Assembly (NCBI RefSeq): GCF_006363815.1
Contig: NZ_RRYT01000010.1
Location: 85,899-149,898 of the forward strand
Reading direction: 5' to 3'
Length of the DNA stretch: 64,000 bases
Origin: Thermomonospora catenispora
Lineage (GTDB): Bacteria; Actinomycetota; Actinomycetes; Streptosporangiales; Streptosporangiaceae
The translations under genes and the position numbers were made by a program. The first letter of the stretch is position 1. Every line of letters begins with the position of its first letter. The notes beneath the pieces are model-generated. The model saw only the letters and a list, made by a program, of their open reading frames with translations, was not told the origin of the DNA and searched no databases. Positions 37,613 through 48,006 of the stretch are shown piece by piece.

Positions 37613-39253
37613 ATGGCGGAGCTGACGATCCGTCCGGAGGAGATCCGGAACGCGCTGGAGCGCTTCGTCCAGTCTTACGAGCCGGAGGCGGCCGCGCGCG
37701 AAGAGGTCGGCACCGTCGTCGATTCCGGCGACGGTATCGCCCACATCGAGGGGCTGCCCTCGGCCATGGCGAACGAGATCCTCGAGTTCGAGGACGGGAC
37801 CCGTGGCCTGGCTCTGAACCTGGACGTCCGTGAGATCGGCGCCGTTGTCCTGGGCGACTTCAGCGGGATCGAGGAGGGCCAGAAGGTCCGCCGCACCGGT
37901 GAGGTCCTGTCGGTGCCGGTGGGCGACGCCTACCTGGGTCGCGTGGTGGACGCCCTGGGCAACCCCCTGGACGGCAAGGGGCCCCTGGAGCTGACCGAGC
38001 GCCGCGCGCTGGAACTGCAGGCACCGAGCGTGGTGCAGCGTCAGTCGGTGTACGAGCCGCTGCAGACCGGCATCAAGGCGATCGACGCGATGACGCCGAT
38101 CGGCCGGGGCCAGCGGCAGCTGATCATCGGCGACCGGCAGACCGGCAAGACCACGGTCTGCATCGACACCATCATCAACCAGAAGGAGAACTGGCTCTCG
38201 GGCGACGAGAAGAAGCAGGTCCGCTGCATCTACGTCGCCGTCGGCCAGAAGGGCTCCACGATCGCCAACGTGCGCCGCACCCTCGAGGAGGCCGGCGCCA
38301 TGGAGTACACCACGATCGTGGCCGCCCCGGCCTCCGACCCGGCCGGCTTCAAGTACATCGCGCCCTACACCGGCTCGGCGATCGGCCAGCACTGGATGTA
38401 CCAGGGCAAGCACGTGCTGATCGTCTTCGACGACCTGTCCAAGCAGGCCGAGGCCTACCGCGCGATCTCGCTGCTGCTGCGCCGTCCGCCGGGCCGTGAG
38501 GCCTACCCCGGCGACGTGTTCTACCTGCACTCGCGTCTGCTGGAGCGGTGCGCCAAGCTCAGCGACGAGATGGGCGGCGGCTCGCTGACCGGTCTGCCGA
38601 TCATCGAGACCAAGGCCAACGACGTGTCGGCGTTCATCCCGACCAACGTCATCTCCATCACCGACGGCCAGTGCTTCCTGGAGACCGACCTGTTCAACCA
38701 GGGCGTCCGGCCGGCCATCAACGTCGGCATCTCGGTCTCGCGAGTCGGTGGCGCGGCGCAGATCAAGGCCATGAAGAAGGTGGCCGGAACGCTGCGGCTG
38801 GCGCTGTCGCAGTACCGTGAGCTGGAGGCCTTCGCGGCCTTCGCCTCCGACCTGGACGCGGCCTCCCGCGCTCAGCTGGAGCGCGGCGCCCGGCTGGTGG
38901 AGCTGCTCAAGCAGCCCCAGTACAGCCCGTTCCCGGTGGAGAAGCAGGTCGTGTCGGTGTGGTCGGGGACCTCCGGCGAGCTCGACGACGTGCCGGTGGA
39001 GGACATCCGCCGCTTCGAGACCGAGTTCCTGGACTACATCGAGCGCAACCACGGCGGTGTGCTGGCCGAGATCCGCGACACCGGCGAGCTCTCCGACGAC
39101 GCCCTCACCACGCTCAAGTCGGCCATCACCGAGTTCAAGAAGGAGTTCCGCACCAGCGAGGGGACCCTGCTGGTGGCCGATGAGCCGGTCGAGCCGATCG
39201 CGGACGAGGCCGTGGGGCAGGAGAAGGTCCAGCGCATCGTCAAGAAGGACTGA
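37613..39253 (+). CDS. atpA: ATP synthase F1 subunit alpha
   Basis: 546 residues, non-catalytic nucleotide-binding subunit of F1. Walker A GDRQTGKT at about 172-179, [15 protein letters not shown] as Walker B region, and the alpha signature [16 protein letters not shown]-terminal extension of about 35 residues beyond the E. coli length ([34 protein letters not shown]) resembles the mycobacterial alpha tail that restrains ATP hydrolysis. AAGGGAGCAAGAGAGG precedes the ATG. Confidence 0.98.
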   Translation: MAELTIRPEEIRNALERFVQSYEPEAAAREEVGTVVDSGDGIAHIEGLPSAMANEILEFEDGTRGLALNLDVREIGAVVLGDFSGIEEGQKVRRTGEVLSVPVGDAYLGRVVDALGNPLDGKGPLELTERRALELQAPSVVQRQSVYEPLQTGIKAIDAMTPIGRGQRQLIIGDRQTGKTTVCIDTIINQKENWLSGDEKKQVRCIYVAVGQKGSTIANVRRTLEEAGAMEYTTIVAAPASDPAGFKYIAPYTGSAIGQHWMYQGKHVLIVFDDLSKQAEAYRAISLLLRRPPGREAYPGDVFYLHSRLLERCAKLSDEMGGGSLTGLPIIETKANDVSAFIPTNVISITDGQCFLETDLFNQGVRPAINVGISVSRVGGAAQIKAMKKVAGTLRLALSQYRELEAFAAFASDLDAASRAQLERGARLVELLKQPQYSPFPVEKQVVSVWSGTSGELDDVPVEDIRRFETEFLDYIERNHGGVLAEIRDTGELSDDALTTLKSAITEFKKEFRTSEGTLLVADEPVEPIADEAVGQEKVQRIVKKD

Positions 39254-39259
39254 TCCTCC

Positions 39260-40162
39260 ATGGGTGCACAGCTTCGCCTCCTGCGGCGCAAGATCAGATC
39301 GGTCAAGTCGACCGCCAAGATCACTCGCGCCCAGGAGATGATCGCCACCTCGCGGATCGTCAAGGCCCAGCAGGCGGTGGAGGCGTCCAAGCCGTACGCC
39401 GACCAGATCACCCGGGCGTTGACCGCGCTGATCAGCCATCGGGTGGGGATCGACCATCCGCTGCTGCGCGAGCAGCCGGAGGATCGCCGCTCGGCGGTGC
39501 TGATCATCACCAGCGACCGCGGCTTCTGCGGCGCCTACAACGCCAACGTGATCCGTGAGGCCGAGGCGCTGATCGCGCGGCTGCGGGAGCGGGGCCGTGA
39601 GCCGGTGCCCTATGTCATCGGCAACAAGGGCATCACCTGGTACCGGTTCCGCAACCGGGAGCTGGCCGCCCAGTGGAACGGCATGTCCGACCGGCCCGAC
39701 TTCGCCGGTGCGGAGCGGGTCGGGCGCCGGCTGACCGAGGACTTCCTCAAGACCGACGCCGAAGGCGGCGTGGGCGAGATCCACGTGGTCTACACCGAGT
39801 TCGTCTCGATGTTGACCCAGCAGGTGCGGGTGCTCCGGCTGCTGCCGCTGGAGATCGAGGAGACGACCTCCGGGCAGGTGCTGCCGGCCTATGAGTTCGA
39901 GCCCAGCGCGGAGGCGGCGCTGGACCTGCTGCTGCCGAACTATGTGGAGAGCCGGATCTTCCACATGCTGCTCCAGTCGGCGGCCTCGTTCCACGCCTCG
40001 GTGCGCCGAGCGATGAAGTCCGCGACGGACAACGCGAACGAACTGATCGAGGTCTACACGCGCATGGCCAACCAGGCGCGGCAGGCCGAGATCACCCAGG
40101 AAATCAGCGAGATCGTCGGTGGCGCTGAAGCGCTCGCCGAGTCGAGCGCGGGGAGTGAGTAA
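39260..40162 (+). CDS. atpG: ATP synthase F1 subunit gamma
   Basis: 300 residues; the central rotor shaft, mostly two long helices at the ends (LRRKIRSVKSTAKITRAQEMIATSRIVKAQQAV and ASFHASVRRAMKSATDNANELIEVYTRMANQARQAEITQEISEIVGGAEAL). SDRGFCGAYNANVIRE is conserved. A short insert around YVIGNKGITWYRF-KDAEGGVGEIHVVY is of the actinobacterial kind. It begins 6 bp after atpA, and atpD follows without a gap. Confidence 0.97.
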   Translation: MGAQLRLLRRKIRSVKSTAKITRAQEMIATSRIVKAQQAVEASKPYADQITRALTALISHRVGIDHPLLREQPEDRRSAVLIITSDRGFCGAYNANVIREAEALIARLRERGREPVPYVIGNKGITWYRFRNRELAAQWNGMSDRPDFAGAERVGRRLTEDFLKTDAEGGVGEIHVVYTEFVSMLTQQVRVLRLLPLEIEETTSGQVLPAYEFEPSAEAALDLLLPNYVESRIFHMLLQSAASFHASVRRAMKSATDNANELIEVYTRMANQARQAEITQEISEIVGGAEALAESSAGSE

Positions 40163-41593
<1,431 letters not shown>

Positions 41594-41599
41594 GGACCG

Positions 41600-41638
41600 G
41601 TCGCGGGTGGGGCGCCTGCAGGGCGTCCCGCCCGCGAC
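41600..41638 (+). promoter_or_regulatory. Hairpin between atpD and atpC
   Basis: GTCGCGGG (41600-41607) pairs with CCCGCGAC (41631-41638), and the interior GGCGCC/GGGCGTCC lengthens the stem. It lies 7 bp after the atpD stop, within the operon, where it may act as a partial terminator or stabilise the upstream message and so set the epsilon:beta ratio (inference). Confidence 0.45.
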
Positions 41639-41671
41639 GGCCGACGGTTCCGTTGAGCGCGAGGAGTGCAA

Positions 41672-42064
41672 GTGGCAACCCTGAAGGTGGGCCTGGTCTC
41701 ACCGGAGCGTGAGATCTGGTCCGGTGAGGCCACCCAGGTGGTCGCGCAGACCGTCGATGGCCAGCTCGGCATCCTGCCCGGTCACACCCCGGTGCTCGGT
41801 GTGCTGCTGGACGGCAGCGTGGTGAAGGTGACGCCGGCCGACGGGTCGCCGGAGGTCGTGGCGATGGTCGGCAGCGGCTTCTTCTCCGTGGCCTTCGATG
41901 AGGTCTCGATCCTGGCCGAGCAGGCGGTGCTGGGCCGGGACGTGGACGTGGAGGCCGCGCAGCGCGAACTGTCCGAGGCCGAGGGCCGCGCCTTGGACGA
42001 TGAGGCCCCGGTGATCCAGCGGCGGGCCCGCGCCAAACTGCGCGCCGCCGAGCTCGAGGCCTAG
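41672..42064 (+). CDS. atpC: ATP synthase F1 subunit epsilon
   Basis: 130 residues from GTG 41672 (GAGGAG 6 bp upstream; a GTG at 41666 is too close to it). The N-terminal beta sandwich has VGLVSPEREIWSGEATQVVAQTVDGQLGILPGHTPVLGVL; the C-terminal helical hairpin (AAQRELSEAEGRAL...VIQRRARAKLRAAELEA) is the regulatory part that can block rotation. Last subunit gene of the operon. Confidence 0.96.
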   Translation: MATLKVGLVSPEREIWSGEATQVVAQTVDGQLGILPGHTPVLGVLLDGSVVKVTPADGSPEVVAMVGSGFFSVAFDEVSILAEQAVLGRDVDVEAAQRELSEAEGRALDDEAPVIQRRARAKLRAAELEA

Positions 42065-42096
42065 CGAGGCGACGGACCAGGGCGGAGACGCACGGC

Positions 42097-42546
42097 TTGG
42101 CAGGGCACCTGAGGGACGCGGGCGTGGTGCTCGCCCTGCTGTGCGCGGTGGCGGTGCTGCTGCTCGCCGCGGTGCTGGTGCGGCAGTGGGCGCTCCACCG
42201 CCGTGGCGGCGTGGTGGAGTGCAGCCTGCGGGCGTTGCCCGCCGACGGCGCGCCGGGTCCCTGGCAGCTGGGCGTCGGCCGCTACAAGGGCGACGAACTG
42301 CACTGGCATCGGGCCTTCGAAGTGCGCATTCGGCCCCGGCAGGTGATTCACCGCCGGGGCCTTGTCGTGTCCAACCGGCGCGCACCCGACCCGGCCGAGG
42401 CCGTGGACCTGCCGCCGGAGGCCGGGATCGTGGAGATCCGCAACGGGGACCAGCGGCTGGAGCTGGCGATGAACTCCGCCGCCTTGACCGGCTTCCTGGC
42501 CTGGCTGGAGGCGGCCCCGCCGGGCTTCCCGGTCGACCTGTCCTGA
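42097..42546 (+). CDS. DUF2550 family membrane protein
   Basis: 149 residues. One N-terminal hydrophobic helix (VVLALLCAVAVLLLAAVLVRQWAL), then a cytoplasmic-type domain with RRGGVVECSLRALP, GPWQLGVGRYKGDELHWHRAFEVRIRPRQVIHRRGLVV and a C-terminal LAMNSAALTGFLAWLEAAPPG. This is the DUF2550 protein found directly after atpC in actinobacteria. Function unknown. TTG 42097 is used because GGAG precedes it; GTG 42124 is an alternative. Confidence 0.88.
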   Translation: MAGHLRDAGVVLALLCAVAVLLLAAVLVRQWALHRRGGVVECSLRALPADGAPGPWQLGVGRYKGDELHWHRAFEVRIRPRQVIHRRGLVVSNRRAPDPAEAVDLPPEAGIVEIRNGDQRLELAMNSAALTGFLAWLEAAPPGFPVDLS

Positions 42547-42573
42547 GCGCCGGGGCCCGGCGGGGCGGAGGCC

Positions 42574-43410
42574 TCAGGCGGCCGTGACGCTGATGTTCCC
42601 GTAGCCGGTGGTGACGGTGATCCGGTGCGGCGAACCCGAGTCGATGCGCAGCCCGGTGACCTCGGGCCGGTTGTGGTCGTCCCGGGTGCGGGTGTCGAGG
42701 GCGTATCCGACCGTGGCGGGGACCGTGATCTGGACGTTGCCGTCGTCGGTGGTGGCGGTGACGGAGTCGGGGACGCGGTCGGCGCGGTAGCCGATCTGGA
42801 TGTTGCCGGCGTCGGTGGCTGCGGTCACCGAACGCCCCTGGATTCGAGCGAGGATCACGTTGCCGACGTCGGTGCGCGCCCGCACCGATCCGGCTCCGGT
42901 CAGCCGGATGTTCCCGGTGTCGGTGGTGACGTCGACGTTCCCGCCGCGCAGGTCGGTGGCGGTGACGTTGCCGCTGTCGGTGGTGATGCGGAGCGGGCCG
43001 GCCAGGGCGCGGAGGCGGATGTCTCCGGTGTCGGCCTGGATCCGGGCGGCCAGGGCGCGCGGCATCTCGATCCGGTAGTCGACCGAGCAGATGTTGACGC
43101 CGATGGCGATCCCGTCGGGGCAGGCGTAGCTCAGCACCAGGGTGCGGCCCTCGTGGCGGTGGGTCGTGGTCGGCTTGCGCTCCTTGCTCCACGACAGACG
43201 CTCGTGCACGTTGATCGTCGTGGTGTCGCTGCCGACGATCTCCACGTCGGCGGTGCCGACCCGGAGACTGAGCTCGGAGACCGTCGCGGGCAGCCGGTAG
43301 CGGCGGTCCTCGTGGTAGGTCGTGGCGTCGAGGAGGGCGCAGCCTCCGAGCGCCACGGCCATGCCGGTCGCGGCCAGCGCCGCCACAATGCCCGTCCGCC
43401 TGTTCGTCAT
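42574..43410 (-). CDS. DUF4097-type beta-repeat lipoprotein
   Basis: 278 residues from ATG 43410. MTNRRTGIVAALAATGMA leads to a lipobox VALGGC, so the mature protein is membrane-anchored outside. The body is a series of short strands with recurring DTGNI/DSGNV/DVGNV/DAGNI/DDGNV turns (VDVTTDTGNIRLTGAGSVRARTDVG), the pattern of the DUF4097 adhesin-like beta-solenoid. The repeats are spaced about 20 residues apart. Function unknown. It converges with the DUF2550 gene. Confidence 0.85.
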   Translation of the reverse strand: MTNRRTGIVAALAATGMAVALGGCALLDATTYHEDRRYRLPATVSELSLRVGTADVEIVGSDTTTINVHERLSWSKERKPTTTHRHEGRTLVLSYACPDGIAIGVNICSVDYRIEMPRALAARIQADTGDIRLRALAGPLRITTDSGNVTATDLRGGNVDVTTDTGNIRLTGAGSVRARTDVGNVILARIQGRSVTAATDAGNIQIGYRADRVPDSVTATTDDGNVQITVPATVGYALDTRTRDDHNRPEVTGLRIDSGSPHRITVTTGYGNISVTAA

Positions 43411-43532
43411 CGTTATCGTCGTCGCTTTCTTCCCCCGGATGCGTTCGCTTTCAGCATCGGGCACGGCGCGGCCTGCGGGACAGACGGTTCTCCGGCGTCT
43501 TCGAAGTGGGGATAGCCCCACCTCGGTCGGCG

Positions 43533-44144
43533 CTAGCGTTCTCCGCCGGGCCTCCACAGCACGTCGCCGTGGTCGGCGTTGGCGACCCGGCAGAGGATGA
43601 ACAGCAGGTCGGACAGGCGGTTGAGGTAGCGGGCGGTGAGCGGGTTGACGGTGCCCTCGGGGGCGGCGCCGTGGTGCTCGATGGCGGCCCAGACCGAGCG
43701 TTCGGCGCGGCGGGTGACGGTGCGGGCGAGGTGCAGCAGGGCGGCTCCGGGGGCGCCGCCGGGGAGGATGAAGCTGCGCAGCGGCTTCAGCTCGGCGTTG
43801 TACCGGTCGCAGGCCTCCTCCAGCCGGGTGATGTAGGACTCCTCGACGCGCAGCGGCCGATGTCCGGTCGCGGAGTCGTCGCTCATCGGGGTGCACAGGT
43901 CGGCGCCCACGTCGTACAGGTCGTTCTGGACGCGCACCAGCAGGGCGCGCAGCTCCTCGGGGAGGGAGCCCAGGGCGAGGGCGACCCCGATGGCGGCGTT
44001 GGCCTCCTCCACGTCGGCGTAGGCGGCCAGGCGGGGGTCGGTCTTGCGGGTCCGCGACATGTCGCCCAGGGCGGTGGTGCCGTCGTCCCCGGTCCGGGTG
44101 TAGATCCGTGACAGGACGACGGGGGTCTCCTCGTTCTTCGGCAT
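43533..44144 (-). CDS. Corrinoid adenosyltransferase, PduO type
   Basis: 203 residues from ATG 44144. It transfers the adenosyl group of ATP to cob(I)alamin to make coenzyme B12. The ATP-binding N-terminus is IYTRTGDDGTTALGDMSRTRKTDPRLAAYADVEEANAAIGVA, and DLYDVGADLCTP and RRAERSVWA match the active site of the PduO group. It lies beside the atp operon as in mycobacteria. Coenzyme B12 would serve methylmalonyl-CoA mutase, consistent with the epimerase gene at the right end. Confidence 0.93.
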   Translation of the reverse strand: MPKNEETPVVLSRIYTRTGDDGTTALGDMSRTRKTDPRLAAYADVEEANAAIGVALALGSLPEELRALLVRVQNDLYDVGADLCTPMSDDSATGHRPLRVEESYITRLEEACDRYNAELKPLRSFILPGGAPGAALLHLARTVTRRAERSVWAAIEHHGAAPEGTVNPLTARYLNRLSDLLFILCRVANADHGDVLWRPGGER

Positions 44145-44305
44145 ACCGAACACCCTAGGCCCCGGGGGTCGGTGTCCGGGTGATCACGTCACTGACGGTT
44201 TGTTCTAAAAGATGTCATGATGTCAGCTCGGGCGGCGTGTCGCTCACCCGTCGCTTGTCTGTCGCTCATCTCAGGTCGCTTGTGCCGGGGCGCCGGGAGG
44301 CGGTC

Positions 44306-45898
44306 GTGTACGACTACATCATCGTGGGGGCGGGCGGTGCGGGCTGCGTGCTGGCCGCCCGGCTGAGCGAGGATCCGCAGACGACGGTGCTGGTGCTGGA
44401 GGCCGGGCCGCCGGACGACGCACCCGAGATCCGCGTCCCGGCGAGCGTCGCCTCCCTCAGCCAGGGCCCCTGGGACTGGAACTACGCCACCGTCCCGCAG
44501 GAGCATGCGGCGGGGCGCACCATGCGCTGGACGCGGGGGCGCACCCTCGGCGGATCCTCGTCCCTCGACGCGATGATCTACCTCCGGGGGCATCGGTGCG
44601 ACTTCGACGCCTGGCGCGACGTCCACGGCTGCACGGGCTGGGGGTATGCGGACCTGCTGCCGTACTTCGTCAAGGCCGAGGACCAGCAGCGCGGCGAGTC
44701 CGCGTACCACGGGACGGGCGGTCCGCTGCGGGTGGAGGACCTGCGCTTCAAGCATCCGCTGACCCGGGCGTGGGTGGAGTCGGCGCGGAGGTACGGGCTC
44801 CCGGCCAACGGCGACTTCAACGGCGCCGTGATGGACGGCGTCGGGCATTACCAGGTCACCCAGCGGTACGGGCGGCGCTGGTCGGCCGCCGACGCCTACC
44901 TGCGCCCGGCGATGGGCCGTCCGAACTTGACCGTGCGGACCGACGCGCTGGTCACCGAGGTGATCATCGAGAACGGGCGGGCCGTGGGCGTCCGCTACGA
45001 GCTGCGCGGCGAGCGGGTCGAGGCGCGCGCCGCGGCCGAGGTGGTGCTGTCCGCCGGCGCGGTGGGCAGCCCGCGGCTGCTCATGCGGTCGGGCGTCGGT
45101 CCCGCCGACCGGCTCCGCGAGCACGGCATCGAGGTGCTGGTCGATCTCCCGGGCGTGGGGGAGGGGCTGCAGGACCACGTGGCCGTCCCGATGCGATGGG
45201 CGACCCCGACCGTCAAGGCGCTCTGGGAGGCCGTCGGCGTGCGGTATCACGCGCTGTGGGCGACGCTGGGCCGGGGGCCGCTGGCCTCCAACGTCGCCGA
45301 GGCGGGCGGCTTCACCCGGACGGCCGACGGACTGCCCGCCCCCGACCTGCAGTACCACGTGCTGCCCACCCCCTGCGTCGACCAGGGCCTGGCCGATGTC
45401 GCGCAGCGACAGCTCACCGTGTTCGTCACCGCGGTCGCCGTCGCCGGCCGGGGCCGGATCACGCTGCGTTCGGCGAGTCCGTACGCCAAGCCGCTGATCG
45501 ACCCGGCGTATCTGGCCGAGAAGGCCGATGTGGACGTCCTGGTCGCCGGGGTGCGGCAGGCCCGGCAGATCGCCGCGACCGATCCGCTCGGCCGGGCGAC
45601 GCAGGGGGAACGCGCCCCGGGCGAGCAGGTCGAGACCGATGAGGAGCTGCGCGCGTGGGTGCGGCGGAACGCCGTCCCCGCCTCCCGCCCGGCCGGCACG
45701 TGCGCCATGGGCGACGGCGCCGGCTCGGTCGTCGACCCCCTGCTGCGGGTGCGCGGCGTGGAGGGGCTGCGGGTGGTGGACGCCTCGGTCATGCCGACGG
45801 CGCCGCGCGGCGGCACCGTCGCCGCCGCCGTCGCCGTCGCCGAACGCGCCGCCGATCTCCTCAGGGGCCGCGCCCCCCTGCCCCCGGTGAGGGTCTGA
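44306..45898 (+). CDS. GMC-family oxidoreductase with altered active site
   Basis: 530 residues from GTG 44306, with GGGAGG 5 bp upstream. FAD-binding YIIVGAGGAGCVLAARLSED at the N-terminus, then TRGRTLGGSSSLDAMIYLRGH (PS00623-like) and VVLSAGAVGSPRLLMRSGVGP (PS00624-like) show a choline-dehydrogenase-type flavoprotein. At the C-terminus the catalytic His of the usual HPxGTC box is Arg461 (ASRPAGTCAMG), and the usual GNTNA asparagine is replaced by Val505 (RGGTVAAAVAVAE). The fold looks complete and in frame. Either the chemistry is different or the enzyme has lost oxidation of alcohols. Confidence 0.88.
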   Translation: MYDYIIVGAGGAGCVLAARLSEDPQTTVLVLEAGPPDDAPEIRVPASVASLSQGPWDWNYATVPQEHAAGRTMRWTRGRTLGGSSSLDAMIYLRGHRCDFDAWRDVHGCTGWGYADLLPYFVKAEDQQRGESAYHGTGGPLRVEDLRFKHPLTRAWVESARRYGLPANGDFNGAVMDGVGHYQVTQRYGRRWSAADAYLRPAMGRPNLTVRTDALVTEVIIENGRAVGVRYELRGERVEARAAAEVVLSAGAVGSPRLLMRSGVGPADRLREHGIEVLVDLPGVGEGLQDHVAVPMRWATPTVKALWEAVGVRYHALWATLGRGPLASNVAEAGGFTRTADGLPAPDLQYHVLPTPCVDQGLADVAQRQLTVFVTAVAVAGRGRITLRSASPYAKPLIDPAYLAEKADVDVLVAGVRQARQIAATDPLGRATQGERAPGEQVETDEELRAWVRRNAVPASRPAGTCAMGDGAGSVVDPLLRVRGVEGLRVVDASVMPTAPRGGTVAAAVAVAERAADLLRGRAPLPPVRV

Positions 45899-45911
45899 GG
45901 CGCCGCAGCGA

Positions 45912-45945
45912 AGACCCCCTCGCCCCGGGGTGGACGAGGGGGTCT
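45912..45945 (+). terminator. Hairpin after the GMC gene
   Basis: AGACCCCCTCG (45912-45922) and CGAGGGGGTCT (45935-45945) form a perfect 11-bp stem with a 12-nt loop, 14 bp after the stop. It faces the small minus-strand gene and may stop both transcripts. Confidence 0.72.
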
Positions 45946-45993
45946 GGGCTCCGTTGCGGCAGCCGGATGGAGCGGGCGGCCGCGGACGCCGGG

Positions 45994-46101
45994 TCACTTC
46001 CGGCGCTCCTTCGCCTTGGCGGCCTTCGCGGCGGCCTCGGCCTCCTCCCGCATCCGGCGCTCCCGGTCCTTCATGATCGCCTTTGACATGTCGGGGTGCA
46101 T
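45994..46101 (-). CDS. Small charged protein, 35 residues
   Basis: ATG at 46101 has GAGGAGA 8 bp upstream, an ideal ribosome site. The product MHPDMSKAIMKDRERRMREE continues as Ala/Lys/Glu/Arg-rich sequence ending KERRK, a single highly charged helix. Very short proteins with this MHPD...-KDRERR- layout occur in many actinobacteria, to my recollection. Function unknown. Support is the ribosome site, the terminator downstream and the sensible composition. Confidence 0.55.
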   Translation of the reverse strand: MHPDMSKAIMKDRERRMREEAEAAAKAAKAKERRK

Positions 46102-46222
46102 CTGCGCGTCTCCTCTCGTCGGACCGGGCCGTCCGGTCCGACGCTTCGAGGTTCGCGCTAAGACGGCACCCGCCGCATCGGGACGACGCCCTATCTTCGG
46201 GGCCTTAGGAGGTCTTAGCCGG

Positions 46223-46245
46223 GGCCGGGGGTCTTAGCCCCGGCC
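46223..46245 (-). terminator. Hairpin after the aldehyde dehydrogenase gene
   Basis: GGCCGGGG (46223-46230), 7-nt loop, CCCCGGCC (46238-46245). It starts 10 bp beyond the stop of the minus-strand gene. Confidence 0.6.
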
Positions 46246-46254
46246 GCCCGAGGC

Positions 46255-47748
46255 TCACCGATGGCGCTTGCCGTGCAGCGCGGTGATCAGCTTGAGCAGG
46301 CGGGCCATGTCCTTCTCCGTGCGGGAGAAGGAGGCCACATTGATCGGCAGGGCGAACCGCTGCCGGGTGATGGCCTTGGCGCGGGCGAACTCGCGCAGCC
46401 CGTCGGCCCCGTGGATCCGGCCGAATCCGGACTCGCCGACCCCGCCGAACGGCAGCGCCGGCACCGAGGCGAACGCGATGACCGCGTTGATGGAGGTCGC
46501 CCCGGACCGCATCCGGCGCGCCAGGTCCATCGCCCGGGACTTGTCGCGGGAGAAGATCGCCCCGGCCAGCCCGTAGGGGGTGCGGTTGGCCTTCTCCAGC
46601 GCCTCCTCGGCGTTCTTGACCTTGTGCACGGTGATGGTGGGGCCGAACGTCTCCTCGCACGCCGCGGCCGAGTCGTCGGGCACGTCGGTGAGGATCACCG
46701 GTTCGACGTACGGCTTGCGGACCGACTCGACGCCGCCGACCACGGCCTTGCCGCCCTTGTCCAGGGCGTCCTTGATGTGCCGTTCGATGATCGGGAGCTG
46801 GCCGGGCATGGTGATCGGGCCGTAGTCGGCCTCCCGGTCGAATCCGGGGCGCAGCCGCCCGGCCTTCTCGGTGAGCTTGCCGAGGAACTCCTCATAGACG
46901 CTCTCCACCACATAGACGCGCTCGACGCCCACGCAGGTCTGGCCGGCGTTGGACATGCCCCCGAACACCGCCGCGTCGGCCGCCGCCTCCAGGTCGGCGT
47001 CGGCGTCGACGATGAACGCGTCCTTGCCGCCGCATTCGGCGACCATCGGGGTGAGGTTCTCCGCGCAGGCCGCCATCACCTTGCGGGCGGTGGGGCCGGA
47101 GCCGGTGAAGGCGATCTTGTCGACGCCGCTGCGGGCCAGCGCGGCGCCGGTCTCCCCGAACCCGGTGACCACCTGGAACACCGGCTTCTCGGGCACCACG
47201 GACTCGAACAGCTCGGCCAGCAGCAGGCCCACTCCCGGGGTGTACTCCGACGGTTTGAACACCACCGCGTTCCCGGCGGCCAGCGCGTAGGCGATCGAGC
47301 CCATCGGGGTGAAGACGGGGTAGTTCCACGGCCCGATCACGCCGATCACGCCGAGCGGCTGGTACTCCAGCACGCATTTGTGGTTGATGGCGGCCAGCCC
47401 CGGGTAGACGTTGCGCGGCCGGAGCACCTTGCGGGCGTTCCGGGCGGCCCAGTCCAGATGGGTGATGGACAGCACCAGCTCCAGCCGGGCGTCGATCAGC
47501 GGCTTGCCGGTCTCCTGGTGCACCAGCTCGGCGACCCGGTTGAGGTTGCGGACCAGCGAGCTCTTGTAGTTGAGCAGCCGCAGCCGCCGTTCCTTCCAGC
47601 CCAGTTCGCGCCACCATTCGGCGGCCTCACGGGCCCGGGCGACGGCCGCGCGGACGGCCGCCTGGTCGTGGATCGGGTGCTCTCCGACGACCTCGCCGGT
47701 GGCCGGGTTCAGCGATGTGAAGGTGGTGCTCTCCGTTGTCACGGACAT
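46255..47748 (-). CDS. Aldehyde dehydrogenase, succinate-semialdehyde-dehydrogenase-like
   Basis: 497 residues from ATG 47748, with GGGAGG 5 bp upstream. A soluble NAD(P)-dependent ALDH. VIGPWNYPVFTPMGSIAYALAAGNAVVFKPSEYTPGVG, the cofactor loop FTGSGPTARKVMAACAENL, and the catalytic Cys in MSNAGQTCVGVERVYV are all present; the general base Glu is in PMVAECGGKDAFIV. The usual ELGGKD is AECGGKD here. Substrate is uncertain. A 12-bp palindrome lies 24 bp before the start. Confidence 0.93.
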   Translation of the reverse strand: MSVTTESTTFTSLNPATGEVVGEHPIHDQAAVRAAVARAREAAEWWRELGWKERRLRLLNYKSSLVRNLNRVAELVHQETGKPLIDARLELVLSITHLDWAARNARKVLRPRNVYPGLAAINHKCVLEYQPLGVIGVIGPWNYPVFTPMGSIAYALAAGNAVVFKPSEYTPGVGLLLAELFESVVPEKPVFQVVTGFGETGAALARSGVDKIAFTGSGPTARKVMAACAENLTPMVAECGGKDAFIVDADADLEAAADAAVFGGMSNAGQTCVGVERVYVVESVYEEFLGKLTEKAGRLRPGFDREADYGPITMPGQLPIIERHIKDALDKGGKAVVGGVESVRKPYVEPVILTDVPDDSAAACEETFGPTITVHKVKNAEEALEKANRTPYGLAGAIFSRDKSRAMDLARRMRSGATSINAVIAFASVPALPFGGVGESGFGRIHGADGLREFARAKAITRQRFALPINVASFSRTEKDMARLLKLITALHGKRHR

Positions 47749-47771
47749 GAGACCTCCCGGGAGAGCTGAGT

Positions 47772-47783
47772 AAGCAATTGCTT
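47772..47783. promoter_or_regulatory. 12-bp palindrome before the aldehyde dehydrogenase
   Basis: AAGCAATTGCTT is a perfect dyad in an otherwise GC-rich spacer, 24 bp upstream of the ALDH ATG. It probably binds a dimeric regulator; the TetR encoded at 48839-49423 is a possible candidate. Confidence 0.5.
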
Positions 47784-47916
47784 TCAGGCGTCGGGTCCAG
47801 TAAAGCACTCCCGAGCCGTCCCGGGGAGACGAGGAGCCCCGTGTCGATCCCCGCGCCGCGATCGCGGCTCCGCCGCGGCGGGGCCCGTCGCCGGGCGGGT
47901 GACCGGCCTGCGCGCA

Positions 47917-47946
47917 CTCCGCGCCGGCCGCCCGTCCGGCGCGGAG
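47917..47946 (-). terminator. Hairpin after the M50 protease gene
   Basis: CTCCGCGCCGG (47917-47927), 8-nt loop, CCGGCGCGGAG (47936-47946): an 11-bp perfect stem, 60 bp beyond the stop of the minus-strand protease gene. The intervening 47784-47916 holds no gene I can support. Confidence 0.55.
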
Positions 47947-48006
47947 GAGAACATGAAGGAGAGTAAGGAGCCCGCCGCATCGGACCGGCCGGCCCGATGC
48001 GCGGGG

